A stretch of 64,000 bases of DNA from JANMES01 sp038229715 (GTDB lineage: Bacteria > Planctomycetota > Phycisphaerae > Tepidisphaerales > Tepidisphaeraceae). Positions within the stretch are counted from its first letter, which is position 1. Every line of letters starts with the position of its first letter. The DNA lies in contig JBBROD010000004.1 in the NCBI GenBank assembly GCA_038229715.1, positions 21,278 through 85,277 of the forward strand, given 5' to 3'. A program made the translations under genes and the position numbers. The notes beneath the pieces are model-generated. The model was not told the origin of the DNA. It was given only the letters and a program-made list of their open reading frames with translations, and made no database searches. Shown one piece after another: positions 52,606 to 60,908 of the stretch.

Positions 52606-52987
52606 TGCGCAATCCCCTGAATAAAGGCGCCGCGGTCGCACACGGGTACTGCGTACTCTCTGCACTATTGCGACACTCCGGCGCGGTCGGAGGAGATTCT
52701 AATCATTTCGACGAAAAATGGGATGATTTTCTGAGTCGTTAAATCAGCCGGCCAAGGACTTGGATTTAAGGGCATTCCCCGGGCGACCTGGTTAGTCTAT
52801 ACTACTCACCCTTCCTGTCGGTATCGTCCGATAGTGTAAGGACCGAACCCAACGGTTCAGCCGGCAATATTCCCGGCTGGGCTAAGAGTCTCTATCGCGG
52901 CGGTGTGAAACGACGTCTCCTGCGGCTTTTTTATCACGGTGCTTATCACCGTCAGAGCCGTAAGCCACGTCGAGGAACGCAGGCGCG
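52606..52987. other. Gap with a possible structured RNA or leader
   Basis: No gene is seen. From about 52816 to 52955 there is a row of short hairpins: TCGG/CCGA (52818-52831), GAACC/GGTTC (52845-52858), AGCCGG/CCGGCT (52859-52878), a CTTTTTT run at 52925-52931 and ACGGTG/CACCGT (52936-52952). TCTATACT at about 52796 could be a -10 box. This could be the oxidoreductase leader or a small RNA; no known RNA family was recognised. Confidence 0.3.
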
Positions 52988-53058
52988 AGGACTGAGGACT
53001 GAGGACTGAGTCAATACCATGCGTTTGACTCAGTCCTCAGTCCTCGGCCCTCAGTCCT
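52988..53058. repeat. Palindromic repeat, family D
   Basis: AGGACTGAGGACTGAGGACT at the left and inverted GACTCAGTCCTCAGTCCTC at the right, with a 12-base loop. It ends 27 bases before the oxidoreductase start. The other copy is at 1674-1755. Confidence 0.88.
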
Positions 53059-53084
53059 GAGTTTCCCCGCCCTAAGGAACTGAC

Positions 53085-56000
53085 ATGGCAATCGATCCGC
53101 GCTTCCTGGCCGAGTCCGGCCGCGAAATCTTTACTGGGAATGAACTGCTCGTCAAAGGCTGCCTCGAAACCGAGGGCGGCGTGGCGCTGATGACCGGATA
53201 TCCCGGGTCGCCGGTCGCCGGTTTCTTTGACGTGCTGGGTGATATCGGCTCGCTGCTGCAGAAAAACGGCATGCGGGCGTTTCAAGCCAACAACGAAGCG
53301 CTTTCCGTCGCAGCCGTCAACGGCTCGCAGATGATGCCCTGCCGGGCGATTACCGCGTTCAAATCCGTCGGCGTGCATGTGGCGTCGGACGCACTGGCGA
53401 TCGGCAACCTCGCCGGCGCGCACCCGGACGGCGGGGCCGTCATCGTTTGCGGCGAAGACCCGTGGTGCGACAGCACCCAAGTCCCGTCCGACTCACGCTT
53501 CCTCTGCGAGCACCTCCGCATGCCCGTCGTCGAACCCGGCGGGCCGCAGCAGGTGAAGGACTGGATCGATCTGTCCTTCAAACTCTCCAACGTCGGCGGG
53601 TTGTACATCGGCTATATCGTGACCGTCGCGCAAGCCGACGGCGGCGGGACGGTGACGGTTCACAAAAACCAATTTCCAACGACCAACATGAACGCCCGCG
53701 TGGAACTGGAGACGGCGAAAGTCTCGCTTGACAAAGTGCTGCTCCCGCCGCGAACGTGGAAGCGAGAGTTGGCGATCCACGAGCGCTACGCAGCGACGAT
53801 CGCCAAGGCACGCGAGCTTGGGGTGAATCAGATTATTCCGCGTCGCATGGGCTACCAGCCCATGCCGGGTGACGCACTTGGGCATGGGCTGGTAGCCCAT
53901 GCGACAGAAAGCAAAGCGCCCCTCGGTTTCATCGTCACCGGCATGGCCGGTCCGTACCTGGAACATGTGTTGGCGGACCTTGGCCTGTACGGCGAGTTCC
54001 CGATTCTGCAGATGGGCATGAGTTACCCGGCCGACGTGCCGCTGGTCGCGGAGTTCGCAAAGCATTGCGATAAGTTGGTGGTGATCGAAGAACGCCGCAG
54101 CTTCCTGGAGAAGAACATCCGCGACGGCCTGTTCCAACAACTCGGTCACGACATCGCCGCCGACCTTGCCGGCCGGCTGTACGGGAAGAAGTTCCCCGGC
54201 GATAAGCCCGGCGTGCCGGAAACCCGCGGGCTCAACGCTTCTGTACTGACGCAGATTCTCATCCCGCTCTTCCAGTCGACCGAAGCCATCCCGCCGGAGA
54301 TGCGGAACGGCAAGCTGACGGCCGAGCTGGCGATCATCCGCAAGGCCAGCAAGCCCAAGCTCGAAATCATCGACATCGAAGAGATCGTCCCGCGCACGCC
54401 GACGTTCTGCCCCGGCTGCCCGCACCGCGACAGCTCGGCGACCCTGCTGGAACTCCGCAAGAATTTCGCCGACCCCGCGTACATGAAGAAGCACCATAAC
54501 CGCGGGCCGGTGGACATGGTCGCCCACGGCGATACCGGCTGCTACACGATGCTGATGTTCGCACCGACCGAGCAGTTGATGCACAACTACAGCGGCATGG
54601 GATTGGGCGGCGGCACGGGAAGCGGCATTGACCCGTTTATCACCAACAAGCAGATCGTCTTCATGGGAGACGGCACGTTCTTCCACAGCGGGCAAGTCGC
54701 CATCAGCCACGCGATTAAGAACGGGCAGGACCTGACCTTCATCATTCTTGAAAACGGCACGACCGCCATGACCGGCCATCAGGAACATCCTGGCACGGAG
54801 ATCGACGTGCTGGGCAACCACACTTGGTTGCAGGACATCGAGGCGATCGTCCGCGGCATGCAGGGCACCAGCCCGCTGACGGTGGAAAAACTCTCGCCGG
54901 CTGATCGCGACGAATACAAGCGCGTGCTGGAGCGCACAATCCTCGCCGACGGCGTGAAGGTGATCATCGCCGACAAGGAATGCGGCATTACCGCCAACCG
55001 CACGGTGCTGAAGAACGAGCGCAAGACGATTAAGGAACGCGGCTACCTGCCGAAGAAAACGCACATGAACATCACGCCCGAGGTGTGCGAAAACTGCCTC
55101 GAGTGTACCAAGGCCACCGCCTGCCCCGGGCTGACGACCATCGACACCGATTACGGCAAGAAGATCGACACCGACCTCACCTGGTGCGTGAACGACGGCG
55201 CTTGCGAGCGCGTCCGCGTGAGCAATGAGCTGGAAGAAAGTGTCAAGCCGTGCCCGAGCTTTGAGCAGATCACGATCGTCCGCCAGAAGCGCAAGCGATA
55301 CACACTGCCGCACATGTCGCTGGATAAGCTGCCTGATCCGACGTGGGTGCATGACATGACCAAGCCCGGCACGCCGTGGCGCGCCCATATGGCCGGTGTC
55401 GGCGGGATGGGTATCGGCGTGGTCAACGCGATTCTCGTCCGCGCAGGCCACAAGGAAGGCTACCGCATCATCTTCAGCGATAAAAAGGGCTTGGCCATCC
55501 GCAACGGCGGCGTGTATTCGCAGATTACGTTCGTAAGTGAAAACGTTGACGGTACCACGGGCCTCCGGCCCGTGCATAGTGCGTCAACCGACAACGAGCG
55601 ATCCCCCCAATCTGATCGTAACTCGCACGGGCCGGAGGCCCGTGGTACGGGTAACGAAGATGCCCGTTCGAACCACCACAGTAACGCCTCGTTCGATCAC
55701 CTGTCGTCCGAGAATCCATCGACGGAGAAACCGCAGCCGAACCTGACGAATCACTACCCCACCACCGGCAGCATCCCCTACGGCCGGGCGGATTTGCTGC
55801 TGGGCATCGACATTCTCGAAGCCGTCCGCGCGACCGACCCACGTGAGCAGTTCCGTGTCGCCAGCACCGAATACACCTGCAGCGTGCTGAACATGCACAA
55901 GCAGCCGACGGTGTTCGGCCTGCTCGGGCGCAGCGATTTCGACCCGGAAAAACTCCGTCAGGAAATCTTCGCCCGCAGCCGGGCAGAGTGCTCTTACGCC

Positions 56001-57014
56001 AAGAACCTTTCCGAACTTTGCGAATCGCGTCTCGGCAGCAAGCTGTACGCGAACATCATGATGCTCGGCGTGGCGTACCAGCTGGGGCTGATCCCGGTGA
56101 GCGCGCACAGCATCGCGTGGGCGATCAAGGACAGCATCCGCCGCGACCACCGCAAGAACCTGAAGGCGTTCAACATCGGCCGCAAGCTCGCGCTCGAGCC
56201 GCGGGCGATTCCCAATCGCCCGGTGCCCGAAACGTGGGAACAACTGGTGACGAACAAGGTCCGCATCATCCGCAAGAGCAAGATGCGCGGCCGCACGCTG
56301 GCGATGGATTTCGAGCGGCTGACGCAGGGCGCGATGAATCAGCTCCGCGACCTGCCCGAAGAAGCCAAGTACGACGTGGCCGTCCGCATTTACGATCTGA
56401 CAATGTACGAAGACGTATCGCTGGCGAAGAAATATGTTGAGCTGGTTCGCAGCGTCTACAAGCAGGACAGCGCCGCGAAAAACTTCGCCGCAACGCAGGC
56501 GGCGCTCTGGGGCATCGCCAAAGTGATGCTGATCAAGGACGAGCCGTACGTCGCGTATCTGCTGACGCGGTACGAAAAGAAAGTACGCGACATCGCCAAG
56601 TTCGGCGTCGACGAATCCAACGGCGACCGCATCGTCTACCGCCATCACACCAGCCCGGAGTTCAACATCGGCAATTGGCGCGTCCGCTTGAAGCTGACCA
56701 CCACCGACTGGCAACTGAAGCTGGTGGCCGGCATGAAGTGGTGGCGCAAGCTGCCCGGCTGGCACATCCGCGAAACCGGCTTCCGCGACTGGTACCTCGG
56801 CCTGCTCAACCGCGTGAAACTTTCGACCGACGACGGTTACGCGCAAGCGATCAAGGTATTCAAGTGCTGCGACGACGTTTCGGGCTACCGCGAAGTGCGC
56901 TACCCGAAGATGACCGCCGTCAAAGCCGCCATCGAGCAGGAACTGCAGCCGACGGCGCCGGAAGCGCAAGGCCGCGCGTTGCTGTTCGACGCGCGGACGC
57001 CTTCAGCGGTCTAG
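53085..57014 (+). CDS. Fused indolepyruvate-type 2-oxoacid:ferredoxin oxidoreductase, with two in-frame repeat inserts
   Basis: A 1309-residue single-chain enzyme that would oxidatively decarboxylate aryl or branched 2-oxoacids to the CoA ester. In order: pyrimidine-binding TPP domain (TGYPGSPVAGFFDVLG), CPGCPHRDS (about 442), pyrophosphate/TPP domain (GDTGCYTML; GDGTFFHSGQVAISHAI, about 528), a ferredoxin-like cluster site CENCLECTKATACPG (about 668) and a gamma domain (GVGGMGIGVVNAILVRAGH). The C-terminal 300 residues are the conserved extra region of fused enzymes. It exceeds the usual 1150-1200 residues partly because two repeats are translated, at residues about 253-274 and 823-855. AAGGA precedes the ATG. 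Confidence 0.9.
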   Translation: MAIDPRFLAESGREIFTGNELLVKGCLETEGGVALMTGYPGSPVAGFFDVLGDIGSLLQKNGMRAFQANNEALSVAAVNGSQMMPCRAITAFKSVGVHVASDALAIGNLAGAHPDGGAVIVCGEDPWCDSTQVPSDSRFLCEHLRMPVVEPGGPQQVKDWIDLSFKLSNVGGLYIGYIVTVAQADGGGTVTVHKNQFPTTNMNARVELETAKVSLDKVLLPPRTWKRELAIHERYAATIAKARELGVNQIIPRRMGYQPMPGDALGHGLVAHATESKAPLGFIVTGMAGPYLEHVLADLGLYGEFPILQMGMSYPADVPLVAEFAKHCDKLVVIEERRSFLEKNIRDGLFQQLGHDIAADLAGRLYGKKFPGDKPGVPETRGLNASVLTQILIPLFQSTEAIPPEMRNGKLTAELAIIRKASKPKLEIIDIEEIVPRTPTFCPGCPHRDSSATLLELRKNFADPAYMKKHHNRGPVDMVAHGDTGCYTMLMFAPTEQLMHNYSGMGLGGGTGSGIDPFITNKQIVFMGDGTFFHSGQVAISHAIKNGQDLTFIILENGTTAMTGHQEHPGTEIDVLGNHTWLQDIEAIVRGMQGTSPLTVEKLSPADRDEYKRVLERTILADGVKVIIADKECGITANRTVLKNERKTIKERGYLPKKTHMNITPEVCENCLECTKATACPGLTTIDTDYGKKIDTDLTWCVNDGACERVRVSNELEESVKPCPSFEQITIVRQKRKRYTLPHMSLDKLPDPTWVHDMTKPGTPWRAHMAGVGGMGIGVVNAILVRAGHKEGYRIIFSDKKGLAIRNGGVYSQITFVSENVDGTTGLRPVHSASTDNERSPQSDRNSHGPEARGTGNEDARSNHHSNASFDHLSSENPSTEKPQPNLTNHYPTTGSIPYGRADLLLGIDILEAVRATDPREQFRVASTEYTCSVLNMHKQPTVFGLLGRSDFDPEKLRQEIFARSRAECSYAKNLSELCESRLGSKLYANIMMLGVAYQLGLIPVSAHSIAWAIKDSIRRDHRKNLKAFNIGRKLALEPRAIPNRPVPETWEQLVTNKVRIIRKSKMRGRTLAMDFERLTQGAMNQLRDLPEEAKYDVAVRIYDLTMYEDVSLAKKYVELVRSVYKQDSAAKNFAATQAALWGIAKVMLIKDEPYVAYLLTRYEKKVRDIAKFGVDESNGDRIVYRHHTSPEFNIGNWRVRLKLTTTDWQLKLVAGMKWWRKLPGWHIRETGFRDWYLGLLNRVKLSTDDGYAQAIKVFKCCDDVSGYREVRYPKMTAVKAAIEQELQPTAPEAQGRALLFDARTPSAV
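53842..53905. repeat. REP-like paired hairpins, family F, inside the oxidoreductase gene
   Basis: Perfect 25-base arms (53842-53866, 53881-53905) identical in type to those at 28194 and 47064. Read in frame as RRMGYQPMPG ... GHGLVAHATESK. It lies between the first TPP domain and the conserved FIVTGMAGPYLEHVL strand. Confidence 0.95.
55552..55648. repeat. REP-like paired hairpins, family E, inside the oxidoreductase gene
   Basis: Perfect 24-base arms (55552-55575, 55625-55648) with the core CACGGGCCTCCGGCCCGTG; the same core forms the inside of the 183-bp MITE. Read in frame as GTTGLRPVHS ... SHGPEARGTG. It lies in the gamma domain after GGVYSQITFVSE. Confidence 0.95.
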
Positions 57015-57115
57015 TTCGATTCGTCCCGTGACGCGGGATCGAACGGCGGGTACTGCTTAATCGCCTCAAGATCGACCGACTCGATCTGCAGCCGGTCGAT
57101 GTCCGTCTCGAACAT
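57011..57115 (-). CDS. Possible short protein
   Basis: A 34-residue open frame (starting MFETDIDRLQIESVDL, ending PPFDPASRDESN) with protein-like composition, its stop overlapping the oxidoreductase stop on the other strand. A longer GTG start would add about ten residues. No ribosome site or family; it may be the remnant of a larger gene, as the gap 57015-57197 holds nothing else. Confidence 0.25.
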   Translation of the reverse strand: MFETDIDRLQIESVDLEAIKQYPPFDPASRDESN

Positions 57116-57197
57116 TCTTGCCGACCTCTTTCCGAATACCACGACGGCCGAGCCCCCCGACGACCTGTGGAATCACTTTGCATCGTCTGCCTCGTCG

Positions 57198-57959
57198 CTA
57201 AATCCCCGGCATCACATGTCCGCCGCAAACGGGGAGGTAAACGCCGGTGATAAACCCGGCAAGGTCCGACGCCAGAAACGCCACCGCGTTGGCGATGTCC
57301 TGATCCGTCCCACGCCGCTTCATCGGTACGTTTCGTTCATAGCCTTCCTGCTTTTCCTTACCGGCCGCGCGGTCTTTGTCAGAGATCATCCAGCCGGGGG
57401 CGACTTGGTTCACTGTCACTTGATGCTGGCCAACTTCCTTCGCCAGCACGCGTAACAACCCGTCCATGCCGCGCTTGCCGCTGACGTAGGCCGACTGGTT
57501 GGGCTGGTTCTGCATCGCACACTCGGTGTTGATCGCGATCACACGCCCGCCCTTGCGCTCGATCATGGCGGGCACGAATGCCTGCGTCATGTATAGATTG
57601 TGCAGCACGCAAGTTCGGAACTGGCTTTCGTAATCGGCCGCGGATTGCTGGAGTACGTTCACCCATTTGTATTGAGCTACGGCGTTGTTAACGATGATGT
57701 GCGGGGCACCCAGTTCCTTGGCCACCGCATCGCGCATAGCGTTCACGTCGGCTTGCTGCGTGACGTCGGCCTGCACCACCATCGCCCGCCGGCCGAACTG
57801 GCGGATTTCACTAGCGACACGGTCGGCCTTCTCGCGGTTGCTGAAATAATGCACCGCCACATCCGCCCCGCAGCCGGCCAGCGTGCGGGCGATAGTTCGG
57901 CCCAGTTCGCCGCTGGCGCCGGTCACCAACGCCACCTTGTTTGACAGATCAATGTGCAT
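57198..57959 (-). CDS. Short-chain dehydrogenase/reductase with altered active site
   Basis: An SDR of 253 residues. The cofactor motif is TGASGELG (GxxxGxG variant), the acidic/basic selector is HYFSNREKA, and the catalytic YVSGK is intact. Two usual marks are altered: NNAG reads NNAV, and the Ser thirteen residues before the Tyr is Thr (INTECAMQNQPNQSAY). The C-terminal PGWMISDKDRAAG and FITGVYLPVCGG are typical of FabG-like members. ATG 57959 starts the first strand. It is divergent from the sugar ABC ATPase with almost no gap, hinting at shared control and a sugar-related substrate. Confidence 0.85.
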   Translation of the reverse strand: MHIDLSNKVALVTGASGELGRTIARTLAGCGADVAVHYFSNREKADRVASEIRQFGRRAMVVQADVTQQADVNAMRDAVAKELGAPHIIVNNAVAQYKWVNVLQQSAADYESQFRTCVLHNLYMTQAFVPAMIERKGGRVIAINTECAMQNQPNQSAYVSGKRGMDGLLRVLAKEVGQHQVTVNQVAPGWMISDKDRAAGKEKQEGYERNVPMKRRGTDQDIANAVAFLASDLAGFITGVYLPVCGGHVMPGI

Positions 57960-58013
57960 TACCCCAATGTAATCGATTTTTGCCAAACCACGACGCCCGG
58001 TATGATCCGCAAC

Positions 58014-59564
58014 ATGCCGCCCGGTAACGCGGTTGAACTCCGCGACATCTCGATGCAATTCGCCGTCGTTAAAGCACTCGACGGCGTGTCGCTCGCGCTC
58101 CGCCGCGGCGAGGTGCATGGGCTGATCGGCGAAAACGGCGCGGGCAAGAGCACACTGATGCGCATCTTGTCGGGCTTACAAAAGCCGACGAGCGGGCAGG
58201 TGATTGTCGACGATCAGCCGGTGCATCTGAATCGCCCCATCGATGCTCAAAAGCTGGGCATCGCGATGATTCATCAGGAGTTGAATCTCGTCGACGAGCT
58301 CAGCGTCGCCGACAACATTTTCCTCGGCCGCGAGGTCAGCCGGCTGGGATGGGTGAACGCCCGTACGATGCGCGAGCAATCCCGCCAATGGCTGGCAGGG
58401 CTGGATTGCCCGATCGACCCGGGCGTGAAAGTACGCACGCTGTCGATCGCGCAGCAGCAGATGGTCGAGATCGCAAAAGCCATCAGCCAGAACGCCCGCG
58501 TGCTGATTATGGACGAACCGACAGCCGTGCTGACGTCGCGCGAGACCAAGGCGCTGTTCGCGCTGATCGAGCGCCTCAAAGCCGGCGGCGTGACGATCGT
58601 TTACATCAGCCACATCCTGCCGGAAGTGTTGCACGTCAGCGATCGCATCACTGTGCTACGCGACGGCCGGGTGGTGACGACGCTGAACGAACCCAAGGCC
58701 GAGCGCGTGACAGAGAAGCAACTGGCAACGTTCATGGTCGGGCGAGAGATGAGCGTTTTCTTTCCGCCGAAAGGTTCACCGGGCGAGGAGGTCGTGCTGT
58801 CGGTGCGGAATCTCTCCGTGCCGGGATTGGTGAAGGATGTGTCGTTCGACCTGCACGCCGGCGAGATTCTCGGCTTCGCCGGCCTGATCGGCGCGGGTCG
58901 AACGGAGATGGCCGAGGCGATCGCGGGACTCCGCAAGAAATCGGCGGGCACTCTCCATGTAGGGCGGGATAGCAATCCCGCCGCTCCTTCTGCCGACGGC
59001 GGGATTGCTATCCCGCCCTACGAAATCCAAATCCGCACGCCTCGCGACGCGGTTCGCGCCGGCATCGCTTACCTCTCCGAAGACCGCAAAGGCACCGGCC
59101 TGTCGCTCGATCTGTCGATCGTTACCAACACCACGCTCGTCTCGCTTCCTCGCTACGGCACCGCCTGGATCAGCCGTCGCCGCGAGGAAGACGCCACGCA
59201 AAAACACGTCGCCGCGCTGGCGATCAAGATCGGCCGGCTGCGCGACCCCGTCCGTACGCTGTCCGGCGGGAACCAACAGAAAATGCTGCTGGCCAAGTGG
59301 CTGGAAACCGCGCCGCGAGTGCTCATCATCGACGAGCCCACCCGGGGCGTAGACATCGGCGCTAAGCGGCAAATCTACGACCAAATCCTCGCCTTGACAG
59401 CCCGCAGCATGGCCTGCATTCTCATCAGCTCCGAGCTGAACGAAGTGCTGGGCCTCTCGCACCGCGTGGCCGTCATGCGATCGGGAAAACTACAGGCGAT
59501 CCTGAATACCCGCGACGCCACAGAACAATCCGTCATGTACCACGCCGCTGGGGTGCAGATTTGA
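58014..59564 (+). CDS. Sugar ABC transporter ATP-binding protein (RbsA/MglA/XylG type), with an in-frame repeat insert
   Basis: A 516-residue tandem ATPase for a carbohydrate importer. Half 1 has GENGAGKST (Walker A), IHQELNL (Q-loop), LSIAQQQMVEIAKA (signature, SIAQ) and LIMDEPTA (Walker B). Half 2 has the family's degenerate Walker A GLIGAGRTE, the LSGGNQQK signature and LIIDEPTRGVDIG. Residues about 316-336 (VGRDSNPAAPSADGGIAIPP) are translated from a 63-bp palindrome inserted in a surface loop just before IRTPRDAV. ATG 58014 is used; ATG 58002 is also possible. The permease and binding-protein genes follow on the same strand. Confidence 0.9.
   Translation: MPPGNAVELRDISMQFAVVKALDGVSLALRRGEVHGLIGENGAGKSTLMRILSGLQKPTSGQVIVDDQPVHLNRPIDAQKLGIAMIHQELNLVDELSVADNIFLGREVSRLGWVNARTMREQSRQWLAGLDCPIDPGVKVRTLSIAQQQMVEIAKAISQNARVLIMDEPTAVLTSRETKALFALIERLKAGGVTIVYISHILPEVLHVSDRITVLRDGRVVTTLNEPKAERVTEKQLATFMVGREMSVFFPPKGSPGEEVVLSVRNLSVPGLVKDVSFDLHAGEILGFAGLIGAGRTEMAEAIAGLRKKSAGTLHVGRDSNPAAPSADGGIAIPPYEIQIRTPRDAVRAGIAYLSEDRKGTGLSLDLSIVTNTTLVSLPRYGTAWISRRREEDATQKHVAALAIKIGRLRDPVRTLSGGNQQKMLLAKWLETAPRVLIIDEPTRGVDIGAKRQIYDQILALTARSMACILISSELNEVLGLSHRVAVMRSGKLQAILNTRDATEQSVMYHAAGVQI
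58959..59021. repeat. REP-like paired hairpins, family G, inside the sugar ABC ATPase gene
   Basis: Perfect 24-base arms GTAGGGCGGGATAGCAATCC... (58959-58982) and inverse (58998-59021); each arm is also a hairpin. Total length 63 bp is exactly 21 codons. A single arm occurs at 62883-62906. Confidence 0.95.
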
Positions 59565-59589
59565 AACACAAAGCAATAAATACAATTTC

Positions 59590-59708
59590 GCCACAGATGG
59601 GGCACAGATGGACACAGATAAGAAAAGAGTCTTTGCATTTCATCTGTGAACATCTGTGCCCCATCTGTGGCAAAATCTCTTCTCCGTGTCTCCGTGCCTC
59701 CGTGGTTA
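59590..59708. repeat. Palindromic repeat (GCCACAGATGGGGCACAGAT) plus one family B arm
   Basis: GCCACAGATGGGGCACAGAT at 59590 pairs with ATCTGTGCCCCATCTGTGGC ending at 59671; directly after it a single arm TCTCCGTGTCTCCGTGCCTC of family B reaches the permease start region. The internal motif also lies inside the family B copy at 12151. Confidence 0.85.
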
Positions 59709-59718
59709 AATCTTCTCT

Positions 59719-60906
59719 ATGAGCGACCCACAAACCATCCCCGCTCGCCGCCGGTTCGACTGGCGGGCCGCCGTCGAAACGTTCGGGCCTGTTTTGGCGC
59801 TGGTGCTGCTCGTCGTCATCACCGCCGCGTGTGAGAAGGCGTTCAAAGGCGAGCAGAACTTTCTCAAGCCTGAAAACCTGATCAACGTACTCAAGCAATG
59901 GTCGTTCGTCGGCATCGTGGCGGTCGGGATGACGATCGTCATCATCTCCGGCGGGATCGACCTGTCCGTCGGCGCGCTCGTTGCGATGGCCGGCGGGTTC
60001 GGCATCTGGCTGATGAACACAGCGGTCAATGCGGCGAAGTTGATCGGCGAGAACGACGCGGCGATCAAAGACTACAACGAGAACGTCTCCCTCGGCCTGA
60101 GTCTGCCGCTGCAATTGCCTTGGAGCACAGCGCGCATCGCAATCGCACAACTCTTCCAGCGGCTGTACCTCGACAGCAGCGAGCCGTCCGGCGTCGCGAT
60201 CGGGTTTTGCGCCACGATTGTGCTAGCGACACTGGCCGGCTGGATCGCGGGAGTGCTGATCGCCAAGGGCCGGCTCGCCCCGTTCATCGCCACGCTCGGC
60301 GGGCTGGCGATTTATCGCTCGATCGCCCTCTCACTCGCCGACGGCGGCGAGTTCCGATCGGCCGGCGGATCAGCGTTCAGTGCCATCGGCACCGGCGGGA
60401 TCAATCTGCCTTTCGCCGAGCTCCGCCCTGGCGTGCCGCTGCAACTGCCTTGGCCGGTGATCATTTTCCTGCTCGTCGCGGTCTTCGCCGCTTACCTGCT
60501 GAACAAAACCCGCTTCGGCCGGTACGTCTACGCCATCGGCAGCAACGAGCGCGCAGCCGTCTACTCCGCGATCCGCGTTGATTGCGTAAAGATCTGGACG
60601 TACACGCTGATGGGTGCCGCCTGCGGTATCGCGGCGCTGCTGCTCGGCAGCCGGATGAACTCCATCGCCAGCAGCAGCACCGGCAACCTGTACGAGTTAG
60701 ACGCGATCGCCGCCGTCGTCATCGGCGGAACCCGCCTGAGCGGCGGCAGCGGCACGGTGCGCGGCACGGTCATCGGCGTGCTGATCCTCGGCGTCATCAG
60801 CAACATGCTCGGCATCCTCAACGTCAGCCCGTACTTGCAAGGAACCGTCAAAGGCTCGATCATTATCGCGGCGGTTTTACTGCAACAGATCGGACGGAAG
60901 AGTTAA
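59719..60906 (+). CDS. Sugar ABC transporter permease (RbsC type)
   Basis: A 395-residue inner-membrane permease of the carbohydrate group-2 type. After a short cytoplasmic start come about ten helices: FGPVLALVLLVVITAACEKAF, the conserved GIVAVGMTIVIISGGIDLSVGALVAMAG (quoted in part), ATLGGLAIYRSIALSLADGG, NKTRFGRYVYAIGSNERAAVYSAI and the C-terminal AIAAVVIGGTRLSGGSG ... VIGVLILGVISN. It is longer than the usual 320-340 because of an insert around NAAKLIGENDAAIKDYNENVSLGL. It works with the ATPase upstream and the binding protein downstream. Confidence 0.92.
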   Translation: MSDPQTIPARRRFDWRAAVETFGPVLALVLLVVITAACEKAFKGEQNFLKPENLINVLKQWSFVGIVAVGMTIVIISGGIDLSVGALVAMAGGFGIWLMNTAVNAAKLIGENDAAIKDYNENVSLGLSLPLQLPWSTARIAIAQLFQRLYLDSSEPSGVAIGFCATIVLATLAGWIAGVLIAKGRLAPFIATLGGLAIYRSIALSLADGGEFRSAGGSAFSAIGTGGINLPFAELRPGVPLQLPWPVIIFLLVAVFAAYLLNKTRFGRYVYAIGSNERAAVYSAIRVDCVKIWTYTLMGAACGIAALLLGSRMNSIASSSTGNLYELDAIAAVVIGGTRLSGGSGTVRGTVIGVLILGVISNMLGILNVSPYLQGTVKGSIIIAAVLLQQIGRKS

Positions 60907-60908
60907 AA

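Noticed and set aside
52800..52930. Known ncRNA such as 6S, SRP RNA, tmRNA or RNase P
   Set aside because: None of the conserved core sequences of these RNAs was found; only short hairpins are visible.
53493..55577. 694-codon minus-strand frame opposite the oxidoreductase
   Set aside because: Antisense of a clear enzyme; sequence has the His/Arg/Val-rich look of a shadow frame.
55584..56969. 461-codon minus-strand frame opposite the oxidoreductase C-terminus
   Set aside because: Shadow frame with no recognisable domain.
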